Positions 49,101-58,050 of a DNA stretch of 64,000 nucleotides are shown piece by piece. The stretch's first letter is position 1, and each line of letters begins with the position of its first letter. The position numbers and the translations under genes were made by a program. The notes under the pieces were generated by a model. It did no database searches. It worked only from the letters and a program-made list of their open reading frames with translations, and was not told the origin of the DNA. The DNA comes from Deltaproteobacteria bacterium (GTDB taxonomy: Bacteria; Desulfobacterota; Desulfuromonadia; Geobacterales; DSM-12255), in assembly GCA_021849045.1 (NCBI GenBank), contig JAJZTK010000001.1:1-64000 (forward strand). The letters are read 5' to 3'.

Positions 49101-49656
49101 TCAGATTGAGGAAATCAAGCCGTTGCCGGTCAAATTCACCAAAGAATTTCTTGGTGACCCGTTCAATGTCCAGAGCCTTCTTCAGGCGGGTTGCAACCTC
49201 GGTTACCGGCAGGCTGCCTGTTTCATCCAGTTCCGAGATGTCCACCACCATGGCGCCCAGCTTGCTGAGAAACAGGTCGCCCGGCTGCCCCTGCACATAA
49301 AGGTGCTCGCGGGGAAAGGTCTTGGTCCCCTCGCGTTTTACCCAGTACCAGAGGCTTTGGGTGCGCTCTTTGTCGAGAAAGATGAGCAGGTTTTCGTGAT
49401 GGTGGCGGGATATTTCCTTGTGCATGGCGGCACGGGCCTTGGCGTCGGGCATTCGGCCGTAATGGGATGAAATTTCCAGGACAACCACTCCTGAAAGCTG
49501 GGCAATCTGTTGCCGCCCGTAGCTGACCCCCTCGTGCGAAAAGGTAGCAGTTTGTCTGCTGGTCGGCTGGGACCAGCCCAGTTCTTCGATGAAGAGCGAC
49601 TGAAAATCGAATTGCTGCAACAGGTCGCGGGTTCTTTCGATGTTGAGAACTGCCAC
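46174..49656 (-). CDS. Eco57I/PglX-like N6-adenine DNA methyltransferase (possible RM fusion)
   Basis: LLDPACGSGAFLVAAMKTL, FDAIITNPPWEIFKPN; about 1160 aa with an additional N-terminal domain. Confidence 0.9.
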   Translation of the reverse strand: MAVLNIERTRDLLQQFDFQSLFIEELGWSQPTSRQTATFSHEGVSYGRQQIAQLSGVVVLEISSHYGRMPDAKARAAMHKEISRHHHENLLIFLDKERTQSLWYWVKREGTKTFPREHLYVQGQPGDLFLSKLGAMVVDISELDETGSLPVTEVATRLKKALDIERVTKKFFGEFDRQRLDFLNLIEGIEDDRMRRWYASVLLNRLMFIYFLQKKGFLDGGNQNYLHEKLEFCKNTPPSPPCQGGTIDSSSPDKGRPGGVFFSVFLKALFFEGFAKPEQERSPEAKKLLGAIKYLNGGLFLPHAIEHTNPDIRIPDIAFENLFDLFQRYSWNLNDTPAGKDDEINPDVLGYIFEKYINQKAFGAYYTRPEITEYLCEQTIYKLILDKVNTPGIPGVLAARRFDSIAELLLNLDAPLCRFLLHEVLPALSLLDPACGSGAFLVAAMKTLINIYSAIIGKIDFLADRNLTDWLRKEKAEHKSIGYFIKKRIITDNLFGVDIMEEATEIAKLRLFLALVAAAQHVDELEPLPNIDFNILAGNSLIGLLHVADADYERDAQGDLFRKSYREILAEKNRLIDTFRHTAGYAEDLRSMRDTIEQKKKEAVGTLNKILLEEFSRLGIKFEEATWDTAKNKEGKPKKRPLTLKDLEALHPFHWGYEFDEILNKRGGFDAIITNPPWEIFKPNAKEFFLDHSDLVTKNKMTIKEFEKEQSKLMKDADIRAAWIEYQNSFPYVSQYFRGSSQYKNQISVVNGKKAGSDINLYKLFTEQCFNLLRSGGECGIVIPGGIYSDLGTKQLREMLFTETELTGLFCFENNKEIFEGVHRSFKFVVLTFVKGGRTETFPTAFMRHDVAELDRFPKEGALQLTVELIRKLSPDSLSLMEFKTGTDAHIAEKFLRFPLLGENVPNSWNLVLCNEFHMTNDSKVFKTELKPGRLMLYEGKMIHQFAHVFAEPRYWIDENDGRKAILKRTEDSGQELDYQTYRLAFRDIARNTDERTMIAAVLPKNVFAGNTLYLSHSLPRKELIAVTALLNSFPCDFMLRQKVNAHCNMFYVYQLPVPRLTEKDPAFRPIVERAARLICTTPEFDDLAKEAGIGSHKQGVTNEVERGRLRAELDGLIAHLYGLTEEEFAYILTTFPLVADPVKIAAQNAYRDVERGLIK
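48873..48958. repeat. G/C-rich double-palindrome element, copy 3 (in frame inside the methylase gene)
   Basis: cctccccttgtcaggggagg and cccccctgacaagggggg; translated KNTPPSPPCQGGTIDSSSPDKGRPGGVFF. Confidence 0.88.
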
Positions 49657-52600
49657 CTAGTTCCCCTCCCTTTGGACAAGCCCCATCGAACAGATAATGC
49701 GCGGTTCGAAGCTTTGCTCTTCTTCGTGGACGAGACAAAGCCGGTCTTCTTCCCTCAATGCCATAACAAGCTCGGCTAGTGACTGATCGGAAATGCCGCT
49801 GCGTAACTGCCGGTTCAGCGTGTCGGTCGATGTTTGACGAAGCGGATAACGGTAGATTTCGTCAATCGATTTGTAAAGAGCCGGGGAGTCGAATAGCGTC
49901 CCCTTGACCTCTGCGGCATACCGTTTCAAGCGCTCGTAGGTCCGAAAACGGGCTCCGGATGGTCGGCCGAGTTGTCCACCGACCGTTTTCTCTTCAGCAA
50001 CAATCTGCTCGACACCTTTGTGGACCAGCTCGTGATGCTTTTCCTGGCGCGGCAGCGCCGGTGTGTCGGGTGAGCATTCCGCTGCCCTTAAGATAGCATA
50101 CTGTGATTCGGTGACGCTGTTGCCCTGTGTATCTATCCATGCCAGTGAATCGTTACCTTCGGCGGTACGGAGGTAGACAAGGACACCGGAATCGCTCCCC
50201 CCTTGATAAAGGGGGGCTGGTGGGGATTTGGTTGTAGAGGCAAATCCCCCTAAGTCCCCCTTTATCAAGGGGGACTTCAATTCTTTGGTCGAATACACTA
50301 CCGCCGGCAACTCCGGCACTACCTTCTGCAAGCCGGGATCAACCTTGATGGCATTCTTCCAGATCTGCCATGCATACGAAGCCAGATCGACTTCAGTATC
50401 GGCATCGCCATCGAGTATGCCGGATTTCTCATGGTAGAGATCGATAACAGCCTGACCTTCGCCATCTCCCTCGAAAAAGGCTTCATCGGTCCCGACCACT
50501 TCGGCGTTTTCCTGAAGCCGTTGACGCACCCGCGCCCGCAATCTGATGATGCGCTCAACCCCTTCAGCAGGGAGGAAGGAATAGCAGAGGATCTTTTCCG
50601 CTTGCTGGCCTATACGATCCACACGACCGGCACGCTGGATGAGTCGAATTATCGCCCAAGGGAGATCATAGTTGACGATGACGGAACAATCCTGCAGGTT
50701 CTGACCTTCGCTGAGGACATCCGTAGCAATCAGGACTCGTAATTCTTCGCTACGTGCTATTTTGTCGCGCTTGTTATTGCTCACCGGGCTGAAACGCCAG
50801 GAAAGAGCAGTAGGATCGGCTGAGGCCCCTGTTGCGCCTGCCTGCTGAGTTATCCCTTGAGCTTTCAGCTGCGCCTCAAGATACCGGACTGTGTCGGCAA
50901 ACTGGGTAAAGATAAGGACCTTTTCAGATGGATGTCTTTGTGTGAGGAGCTCCAGCAGCGCATTCAGCTTGGCATCTCTGGCTGCATCCCAATTGCCGCA
51001 TTTTTGCAGGGCCTGTAACAATGCCTTCGCATCGTTAGCCAAGTCTTTGCCCAAAGTTTTTACAAACAATGAAGGGCGAAGCCATTTGAACCGTTTTTTG
51101 TAGTGAACAGTATACTCGGCATAAATCTCTGCTGCGCGTTGGCGGAATTCTTCCTCGGAACGTGGTCCGGAAGGCGTCTCGATAGTGCATTGCTCACCGG
51201 TTTCTTCTTCAAAAAGATCGGCTGTCACACATGCATCATCGGCATCCTCATCGTATGTAGCACTGTCCAGAGAACCGGCATCGAGGGTGCCGACGGGAAT
51301 TGGTTGCCCCTGTTCGATGGCATGAAGGAAGACATAATTCCTTAATATATGCCGCTCCAGCGACAGAATGAATGCCTGGCCACTACTTTCAAGCCGTTTG
51401 AAGAGGTTGGTGCGACAGAATCCCATCAGCCGTTTACCCGCAAGGGACAGGTCGTGCAACAGTTTCGCCTCATGGGGGGTGGGTGCCTCATGGGGCGTTG
51501 CGGCAACATAGTTACCCAGGCCGTAACGCGGAAGAGTGAGCACGTTGATTGTATCCACAACATCCGATGCATAGAGCTGTGCATACTGGTCTGAGGCATC
51601 TTTGTCGTTGATTGCAAAAGCAACGGTACAGGGCTTTCGCGATGGGAAGTAGGAGCGGCTGCCATCCTCAAACGTAAGAAACCTGCGCCCGGTATCCGGG
51701 TCAGTATCGGAATAGTTGTCCTGAATGAAGCTCCGCGTCCGGCGCACCATGTAAAGGCGCATCAACTCACGCCAGTCGTCGGTGAACTCGCTTTTTTCAA
51801 AAGCCGCCAGTGACCGGACTGGGCACTGATGCCGCCGGACGAATTCATCCTGTCCCAACTCACGGATCAGCCGCTCCGGGCGGATACCAAGATCCTTGTC
51901 TTCAGGCACGAAGAGACGGAGTTGATTGGAGAGATCAAGATACGTCTTGTTGTAGGGAGTTGCGGAGAGCAGGATGCATTTGCTCTCGTTTTCCTGGATG
52001 TATTCCTGAATTGCCCGATAGCGCTTCCCTTCACGGTTGCGCAGGTTGTGGCTTTCATCAATCAGAACCAGCCGGTAACGGCGCAACTCCGGGAGATCCC
52101 TGGTTGCCTGACTGATGGAGAGGATTTTGGCCCGCAGGCGATACTGGTCGCGATAGTCCTCCCACATCGGCACAAGGTTCTTGGGACAGATGATCAGTGT
52201 TTCAAGCCCGTGATCGTCCTCAAAAATGCGTACCAGCGCCGTCGCCATGAGGGTCTTGCCCAGGCCGACGACATCACCGATCAGGACACCACCACGTTTA
52301 TTTAGATGGTGAGCTGCAATCTTAACCGCTGCTGCCTGGAACTCGAAGAGCCTCTTACCGAAATCACGGGGGATACGGAACTGAAGCAGACCTTCACGTG
52401 CTTCATGGGCCAGGTGATAGGCCATCTTCAAATAGATATGGTAGGGCGGGATGACCTCTTCTCTGGCCCAGCTATCCTCGATAATCTGGACCAGTTCATC
52501 CGAAATATCCAGACACCAGCGATCTTTCCAGCGATCTTCAAACCACTTTGCCAACTTCAGCGTAGCGTCGTGATCGAGGACATCGATGTTCAATTCTCCC

Positions 52601-53112
52601 TGCCCTGAAAGACCGGGAAAAGTAAGGTTGCTGCTGCCGAGATAGCCGATGATCGGGTTTATGGGATCGGGACGGAACAACAGGTAGAGCTTTGCATGCA
52701 GAGAGTGGCGCAAGAATAATTTGACGACCACCTTACCGGCTTTTATCTGCGATGCCAGACGGCGCAGACCGGCCTCATCCTCGTTTGTCGGCACGCCTTT
52801 GGTCAACTGGTCCCGAAAATCTTCAGCCAGCTTTTTTTTGAGACGGAGAGCAGTTTGATTGTCGATTCCCGTGTCCTGCTTCACCAGGGCAAAGAGGTCA
52901 CGCAGTTCATCCTGAGGCGGGCGCTGCATGCCGACGAGCAGGCGACAACAGTTACCCGCGCCGCCGCCCCACTTTTCAATATAGGAATCGAGTTGCTTCC
53001 AACCTCTCAGATTGAAATAACCGACACAAAAATCTGCATGATCAGAGACATTTAGTGTCTCCTGCAATGTCGGAAGAAGCCTGTTTTCTATATTGTCGAA
53101 TATGCGCGGCAC
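49657..53112 (-). CDS. PLD-domain + SNF2-family helicase
   Basis: HSLHAKLYLLF...GYLGSSNLTFPG (HKD-like); GGVLIGDVVGLGKTLMATAL, VLIDESHNLRN, LLSATPYNKT, QRAGRVDRIGQ; GTG start at 53112 with GGGGAG upstream preferred over 53166. Confidence 0.88.
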   Translation of the reverse strand: MPRIFDNIENRLLPTLQETLNVSDHADFCVGYFNLRGWKQLDSYIEKWGGGAGNCCRLLVGMQRPPQDELRDLFALVKQDTGIDNQTALRLKKKLAEDFRDQLTKGVPTNEDEAGLRRLASQIKAGKVVVKLFLRHSLHAKLYLLFRPDPINPIIGYLGSSNLTFPGLSGQGELNIDVLDHDATLKLAKWFEDRWKDRWCLDISDELVQIIEDSWAREEVIPPYHIYLKMAYHLAHEAREGLLQFRIPRDFGKRLFEFQAAAVKIAAHHLNKRGGVLIGDVVGLGKTLMATALVRIFEDDHGLETLIICPKNLVPMWEDYRDQYRLRAKILSISQATRDLPELRRYRLVLIDESHNLRNREGKRYRAIQEYIQENESKCILLSATPYNKTYLDLSNQLRLFVPEDKDLGIRPERLIRELGQDEFVRRHQCPVRSLAAFEKSEFTDDWRELMRLYMVRRTRSFIQDNYSDTDPDTGRRFLTFEDGSRSYFPSRKPCTVAFAINDKDASDQYAQLYASDVVDTINVLTLPRYGLGNYVAATPHEAPTPHEAKLLHDLSLAGKRLMGFCRTNLFKRLESSGQAFILSLERHILRNYVFLHAIEQGQPIPVGTLDAGSLDSATYDEDADDACVTADLFEEETGEQCTIETPSGPRSEEEFRQRAAEIYAEYTVHYKKRFKWLRPSLFVKTLGKDLANDAKALLQALQKCGNWDAARDAKLNALLELLTQRHPSEKVLIFTQFADTVRYLEAQLKAQGITQQAGATGASADPTALSWRFSPVSNNKRDKIARSEELRVLIATDVLSEGQNLQDCSVIVNYDLPWAIIRLIQRAGRVDRIGQQAEKILCYSFLPAEGVERIIRLRARVRQRLQENAEVVGTDEAFFEGDGEGQAVIDLYHEKSGILDGDADTEVDLASYAWQIWKNAIKVDPGLQKVVPELPAVVYSTKELKSPLIKGDLGGFASTTKSPPAPLYQGGSDSGVLVYLRTAEGNDSLAWIDTQGNSVTESQYAILRAAECSPDTPALPRQEKHHELVHKGVEQIVAEEKTVGGQLGRPSGARFRTYERLKRYAAEVKGTLFDSPALYKSIDEIYRYPLRQTSTDTLNRQLRSGISDQSLAELVMALREEDRLCLVHEEEQSFEPRIICSMGLVQREGN
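50195..50278. repeat. G/C-rich double-palindrome element, variant family, copy 4 (in frame inside the helicase gene)
   Basis: ccccccttgataaagggggg and gtccccctttatcaagggggac; translated ELKSPLIKGDLGGFASTTKSPPAPLYQGGS. Confidence 0.85.
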
Positions 53113-53116
53113 TTGC

Positions 53117-53752
53117 TTAGGCTCCCCACCTATTGAACAGCCGGTGCTCCACTCCGAGCGCGTCAAGCACCTTTCCGACCATGAAATCGGCCAGATCGTC
53201 CAGGGTCTCCGGCTGGCCGTAGAAGCCGGGCATGGCCGGCACGATCCTGACCCCGAGGCGGGCGAGCTTCAGCATGTTTTCCAGATGGATGGCGGACAGG
53301 GGGGTCTCCCGCGGGACCAGCACCAACGGGCGTCCCTCCTTGAGCATGCAGTCGGCAGTCCGCTCCAGGAGGGTTCCGGAGAGGCCGGCAGCTATCCGGG
53401 CCAGGCTCCCCATGGAGCAAGGGGCAACGACCATGGCATCGGCGGCGCTGGAACCGCTGGCGACCGGGGCAAAGAAGTTGTCCTCGGCATAGTAAGAGAT
53501 GACGGGCTCGAAGTCGGTTTCATCCCTGCCCACTGAGATCGCAGCGGCAAAATGATCCCATGCCTTCTCCGTCACCTCTTCCGGCGTACCTTCCCAGTCG
53601 AGACCGCACTCCTCCCGCAGCACCGTGAAGCCGCAGCGGCTGATCAATAGAGTTACCCGGATGCCGGAGCGAAGCAGTTCATCGGTGAGCCTGAGGCCGT
53701 AGACCGCACCGGAGGCGCCGGTGATGGCGAGGACGATGTGCCGTGCCGTCAT
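53117..53752 (-). CDS. ubiX: UbiX/MqnM-like flavin prenyltransferase
   Basis: VLAITGASGAVYGLRLTDELL, VVAPCSMGSLARIAAGLSGTLLERTADCMLKEGRPLVLVPRETPLS. Confidence 0.93.
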   Translation of the reverse strand: MTARHIVLAITGASGAVYGLRLTDELLRSGIRVTLLISRCGFTVLREECGLDWEGTPEEVTEKAWDHFAAAISVGRDETDFEPVISYYAEDNFFAPVASGSSAADAMVVAPCSMGSLARIAAGLSGTLLERTADCMLKEGRPLVLVPRETPLSAIHLENMLKLARLGVRIVPAMPGFYGQPETLDDLADFMVGKVLDALGVEHRLFNRWGA

Positions 53753-54621
53753 GCTACCCCCTTCCCGGTCAGAACATCAAGCAGCGTGGCAACGAAGATG
53801 ATGATGCTGATGTAGCCGTTCGTGGTGAAGAACGCCATATCCAGCCTTGCCAGGTCACCGCTCCGGAGCAGCCAGTGCTCGTAGCAGAGCAGCAGCGTGG
53901 CTGCCACGATCCCGGCCAGGAAGAAGCCCCCCACCGGCAGCAGACTGCAGAGTGTTGCCAGCAGCGCCACCATGACCAGCGAAAAGAGGCGGGCCGTCCA
54001 GAGGGAACCGTTCACCCCGAGCCGCACCGGGATCGAGTGCAGCCCCCGTGCCCGGTCAAACTCCAGATCCTGCAGGGCGTAGAGGATGTCGAACCCTGCC
54101 ACCCAGAAGAGCACCGCCAGCCCGAGCAGGACGGCCGGGAGATCGACAGTCCCGCGGATGGCGATCCAGGCGCCGACCGGCGCCGCGCCCAGACAGAGCC
54201 CCAGCACCACGTGGGCAAGGGCGGTGAACCGCTTGCAGTAGGAGTAGAGGACCAGAAAGAAGAGCGCAACCGGTGCGAGCTTGAGGCAGAGCGGATTCAG
54301 ACGGGAAGCGGCGTACAGCATGAGTAGGATTGCGAGGACGATGAACAGTATGACCGTCCCTTTGCCCAGGAGCCCCGCCGGAATGGCCCGGCCCTTAGTG
54401 CGCGGATTCTCGCCGTCGATCTCCGCGTCGATCACCCGGTTGAGCCCCATGGCCGCGGTGCGCGCCCCTACCATGGCCATGACGATCCAGAATATCTGCT
54501 GCCACGTCGGGAGTCCCTGCGCTGCTAAGAGCGCACCGGTCAAGGCAAAGGGGAGTGCGAAGATGGTGTGGGAGAACTTGATCATCTCCAGGAAGACCGC
54601 AATGCGGGATACTATGGTCAT
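53749..54621 (-). CDS. UbiA/MqnP-like polyprenyltransferase
   Basis: MGLNRVIDAEIDGENPRTKGRAIPAG, FDILYALQDLEFDRARGLHSIP Asp-rich motifs. Confidence 0.9.
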   Translation of the reverse strand: MTIVSRIAVFLEMIKFSHTIFALPFALTGALLAAQGLPTWQQIFWIVMAMVGARTAAMGLNRVIDAEIDGENPRTKGRAIPAGLLGKGTVILFIVLAILLMLYAASRLNPLCLKLAPVALFFLVLYSYCKRFTALAHVVLGLCLGAAPVGAWIAIRGTVDLPAVLLGLAVLFWVAGFDILYALQDLEFDRARGLHSIPVRLGVNGSLWTARLFSLVMVALLATLCSLLPVGGFFLAGIVAATLLLCYEHWLLRSGDLARLDMAFFTTNGYISIIIFVATLLDVLTGKGVA

Positions 54622-54932
54622 AGCTGTACCTTCGTGACAGTTCATCGGCGCTTCTTCTGGGAAATCGTTATTTTTAACATTTCAAGGCCATGGCAGCAAT
54701 CCTTTTCCGCCCGGACAACACGGTCGGGTGGCACGCAAGCGCCTGTTCCTCGTAGGAGGAGTGGAGCTTGACCACACATCTGCTGGTAGCGGTGCATACC
54801 CTACCCTATTTCCGCCGCTTTTCGCAACCCTTGCGGGCAGTTCAAAGCGTTTATTGTGCTTGAATTCATGGGGCAATCTGCCATAATAAACCGCTTTGCC
54901 ACAGAACCCCAGCAGCAGGAGCACCAGACACC

Positions 54933-57371
54933 ATGCCGGTTTATCAAGGACAGCACCCCCAACAGCCGCACAACCGCCGACAGCCGCGGAGCGGCTTTCG
55001 CACCATCACCATCCTCGTCATTGTCGCCATCCTCATCGCCCTGATGGCCGGCTTCGGCTATACGGCCTACATCTTCGCCACCCTCCCGAAAGTCGACCGG
55101 TTGGCCGACTACCGCCCGCCCATCGTTTCCCAGGTCTTCGGTGACGACGGCAGCCTGGTGGGCGAGTTCTACCTTGAGCGACGCAAGGTGGTGGAGGTGG
55201 ACAAGATTCCCCGCCGCCTGATCCAGGCCTTTGTCTCCGCCGAGGATGCCAACTTTTACAAGCACAGTGGGATCGACTACCTGGGAATTGCTCGGGCAGC
55301 GTTCAAAAACGTCATCTCCCTCCGCAAGAAGGAGGGAGCCTCCACCATCACCCAGCAGGTGGCCAAGTCCATGCTCCTGACGCCGGAGAAGAAGTTCTCC
55401 CGCAAGATCAAGGAAGCGATCCTCGCCACCCGGATGGAGAAGAAGCTTTCCAAGGACGAAATCCTCTACATCTACCTGAACCAGATCTACCTGGGAGGCG
55501 GGGCCTACGGCGTTCAGCTGGCTGCGGAAACCTATTTCGGCAAGAACGTAGAGCAGTTGACCCTGGCCGAGATGGCCATGCTGGCAGGCCTGCCCAAGGC
55601 GCCCAACAGTTACTCCCCCATTAAACACATGGACCGGGCCAAAGAGCGGCAGGCCTATGTTCTGGAGCGGATGGTGAAGGAAGGGTACATCACCCAGGCC
55701 GAGGCAGACTATGCCAAAAACAGTCCCATCGTGATCCAGTCGATGAAGAAGGTGAACAACGACCAGTCCGCCTACTTCCTGGAGCAGATCAGGATCCAAC
55801 TGGTGGAGCATTATGGTGAGGAACGGCTTTACAAGGACGGCCTGCGTATCTACACCACCATGAACGCCGAGATGCAGAAGGGAGCCTACGACGCGGTGGT
55901 GAACGGCCTCAAGGCCCTGGACAAGCGCCAGGGGTTCCGCGGCCCGCTCCGCTACCTGAACGAAGGTGAGGTGGAACCGTTCTGCAGGAAGGTCGAGGAC
56001 GGCATAGACACCGTTGCCCTGAAGCAGGGGGTCATCTTTCAGGGGGTAGTTACAGCGGTTAATCCGGCAAACGGGGACGTGACCGTCCGCGTCGGTGACC
56101 GGATCGGCTCGCTCACCCGCAGGCAGATGGCCTGGGCCGGAAAGGTTGAACTTATCGGCACCTACGGCAAGCCGGACGGTAAAGGGAAGGCGCTGCCGCT
56201 GGGGAGCGTCATCAACGTGTCGGTGGTTACGTCGGACGTCAACAAGACCGGCGCCCTCTTCGCCCTGGATCAGGAACCAGAGGCCCAGGCGGCTCTGGTG
56301 GCCATCGATCCCCGCACCGGCGGGGTCAGGGCGCTGGTCGGCGGGTACGACTTCAAAAAGAGTCAGTTCAACCGGGCCGTTCAGGCCCGCCGCAACCCCG
56401 GCTCCGCCTTCAAGCCGATCATCTACGGGGCAGCCCTGGAAAAAGGGATGACCGCTGCCGCCATCATCGACGATGCCCCGGTGGAGTACGAAAGCGGTAG
56501 GGAGAAGGCCTGGAAGCCCAAGAATTACGACAATATCTACCGCGGCAGCGTCACCATGCGGGAGGCGTTGACCAACTCCATCAACGTGGTGAGCGTCAAG
56601 ATCCTGGAACAGATCGGGGTAGCATCGGCCATAGAGTTTGCCAAGAAGCTGGGGATCACCTCCCCCCTGGAAGCCAACCTGACCCTGGCGCTCGGCTCCT
56701 CCAGCCTCACCCCCCTGGAACTGACCAACGCCTATGCCGTCTATGCCTCGGGCGGCTATCGCCTCACCCCGTACTTCGTCACCAAGGTGACCGACCGGGA
56801 CGGGAGAGTGCTTGAGGAGATCCCCACCCCGGCAATCCCTGTCTTCACCCAGCCCAGCTCGGCCATGGGGGAGGAAGGGCCGGTCACCCTGAACCAGCCG
56901 AGCCAGCCGGCACCCGTTGCCTCCCCCCTCGCGCCGGTGCCGGCCACGTCGCCGGAGGTGGCCTATATCATGACCAATCTGATGGAAAGCGTCGTCACCA
57001 GCGGTACGGGTCAGCGCGCCCGGGCACTGGGACGGCCGGTAGCCGGCAAGACCGGCACCACCAACGACATGAAGGATGCCTGGTTCGTCGGGTACATTCC
57101 CCAGTTGGTGGCCGGCGTCTGGGTCGGCTACGACCAGGAACGGTCACTGGGCGCCAGCGGCTCAGGCGGCCATGCTGCCGCCCCTATCTGGACAGAGTTC
57201 ATGCAGCGGGCCGTGGCCGGACTCCCCCTCATGGACTTTCCCCCTCCTCGGAACATCACCTTAGCCAGGATTAATCCTCGTACAGGCAAGCTGACTCGGG
57301 AAGGAAGCGAGGGGAGCGTCATGGAATGCTTTGTATCGGGGACTGAGCCGACGTCATATGACGGAGAGTAG
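54933..57371 (+). CDS. Penicillin-binding protein 1A (transglycosylase/transpeptidase)
   Basis: [78 protein letters not shown]. Confidence 0.93.
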   Translation: MPVYQGQHPQQPHNRRQPRSGFRTITILVIVAILIALMAGFGYTAYIFATLPKVDRLADYRPPIVSQVFGDDGSLVGEFYLERRKVVEVDKIPRRLIQAFVSAEDANFYKHSGIDYLGIARAAFKNVISLRKKEGASTITQQVAKSMLLTPEKKFSRKIKEAILATRMEKKLSKDEILYIYLNQIYLGGGAYGVQLAAETYFGKNVEQLTLAEMAMLAGLPKAPNSYSPIKHMDRAKERQAYVLERMVKEGYITQAEADYAKNSPIVIQSMKKVNNDQSAYFLEQIRIQLVEHYGEERLYKDGLRIYTTMNAEMQKGAYDAVVNGLKALDKRQGFRGPLRYLNEGEVEPFCRKVEDGIDTVALKQGVIFQGVVTAVNPANGDVTVRVGDRIGSLTRRQMAWAGKVELIGTYGKPDGKGKALPLGSVINVSVVTSDVNKTGALFALDQEPEAQAALVAIDPRTGGVRALVGGYDFKKSQFNRAVQARRNPGSAFKPIIYGAALEKGMTAAAIIDDAPVEYESGREKAWKPKNYDNIYRGSVTMREALTNSINVVSVKILEQIGVASAIEFAKKLGITSPLEANLTLALGSSSLTPLELTNAYAVYASGGYRLTPYFVTKVTDRDGRVLEEIPTPAIPVFTQPSSAMGEEGPVTLNQPSQPAPVASPLAPVPATSPEVAYIMTNLMESVVTSGTGQRARALGRPVAGKTGTTNDMKDAWFVGYIPQLVAGVWVGYDQERSLGASGSGGHAAAPIWTEFMQRAVAGLPLMDFPPPRNITLARINPRTGKLTREGSEGSVMECFVSGTEPTSYDGE

Positions 57372-57422
57372 GACTGACGCGGCTTCGCAGCTGAAAAAAA
57401 TATTTTTTCTTAAAATAATTCC

Positions 57423-57450
57423 TTGCAATGCCGAAAATTATGTCTATAGT
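57423..57450 (+). promoter_or_regulatory. Candidate sigma-70 promoter with AT-rich upstream tract for the HU gene
   Basis: ttgcaa-16 nt-tatagt, preceded by aaaaaaatattttttcttaaaataatt. Confidence 0.55.
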
Positions 57451-57483
57451 TTGAAAAACTTTCACAAATCAGGGAGGTATCGT

Positions 57484-57768
57484 ATGACTAAAGCAGAACT
57501 CATCGATTCGGTCGCCAAATCCGCCAGCCTTACCAAAGCCGCTGCAGAGAAGGCCGTAAACGGCTTCATCTCCGCTGTGAGCGACGCACTGAAAAAAGGT
57601 GACCGGGTCACCCTCGTTGGCTTCGGCAGCTTCGAAGTCTCCACCCGCAAGGCCCGCACCGGCCGCAACCCGCAGACCGGCAAAGAGATCAAGATTGCTG
57701 CTGCCAAGGTGCCCAAGTTCCGTCCGGGCAAGGCCCTCAAGGACTCGGTTACCTCCAAGAAGAAGTAA
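57484..57768 (+). CDS. HU-family DNA-binding protein
   Basis: [58 protein letters not shown]. Confidence 0.95.
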   Translation: MTKAELIDSVAKSASLTKAAAEKAVNGFISAVSDALKKGDRVTLVGFGSFEVSTRKARTGRNPQTGKEIKIAAAKVPKFRPGKALKDSVTSKKK

Positions 57769-57821
57769 GCCCTGCGCTGCGATATTCTGCCGGCAGTCAC
57801 GGATATCTGTTCATTCATATG

Positions 57822-57852
57822 AAAAACCCCCGCCACAAGCGGGGGTTTTTTT
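57822..57852 (+). terminator. Rho-independent terminator of HU gene
   Basis: aaaaacccccgccacaagcgggggttttttt. Confidence 0.88.
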
Positions 57853-57865
57853 CATCCAGCGAGCC

Positions 57866-58046
57866 GTGAGGAGCGGGGGGCTCGTGGAGCGATTGTGCCT
57901 GAGCAACAGCCGCTGTAGGCGAAATGGAGCGTAAGCCGGCCTGATTGTCTGAGCCCGGCAGGGCGAGTTTCAGGCCGGAAGCGCAATGAGCCGTACAGCG
58001 GCGATGCGAACGGCACGTTGAGCGCAATGAGCCCCCCGCTCCTCAC
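57866..58046. repeat. 181-bp long imperfect palindrome with perfect 18-bp terminal inverted repeats
   Basis: gtgaggagcggggggctc (57866-57883) / gagccccccgctcctcac (58029-58046); inner gccgctgta/tacagcggc and ccggcctga/tcaggccgg. Confidence 0.88.
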
Positions 58047-58050
58047 TGAC

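Noticed and set aside
45609-50278. G/C-rich repeats as a CRISPR array
   Set aside because: Copies are dispersed by hundreds to thousands of bp, lie inside ORFs, have no regular spacers and no cas genes
43849-53112. Canonical BREX or DISARM system
   Set aside because: No PglZ, BrxC, BrxL, DrmA or DrmB-like gene seen; only the methylase/helicase parts are shared
54801-55811. 336-aa minus-strand ORF
   Set aside because: Antisense to the PBP1A gene start
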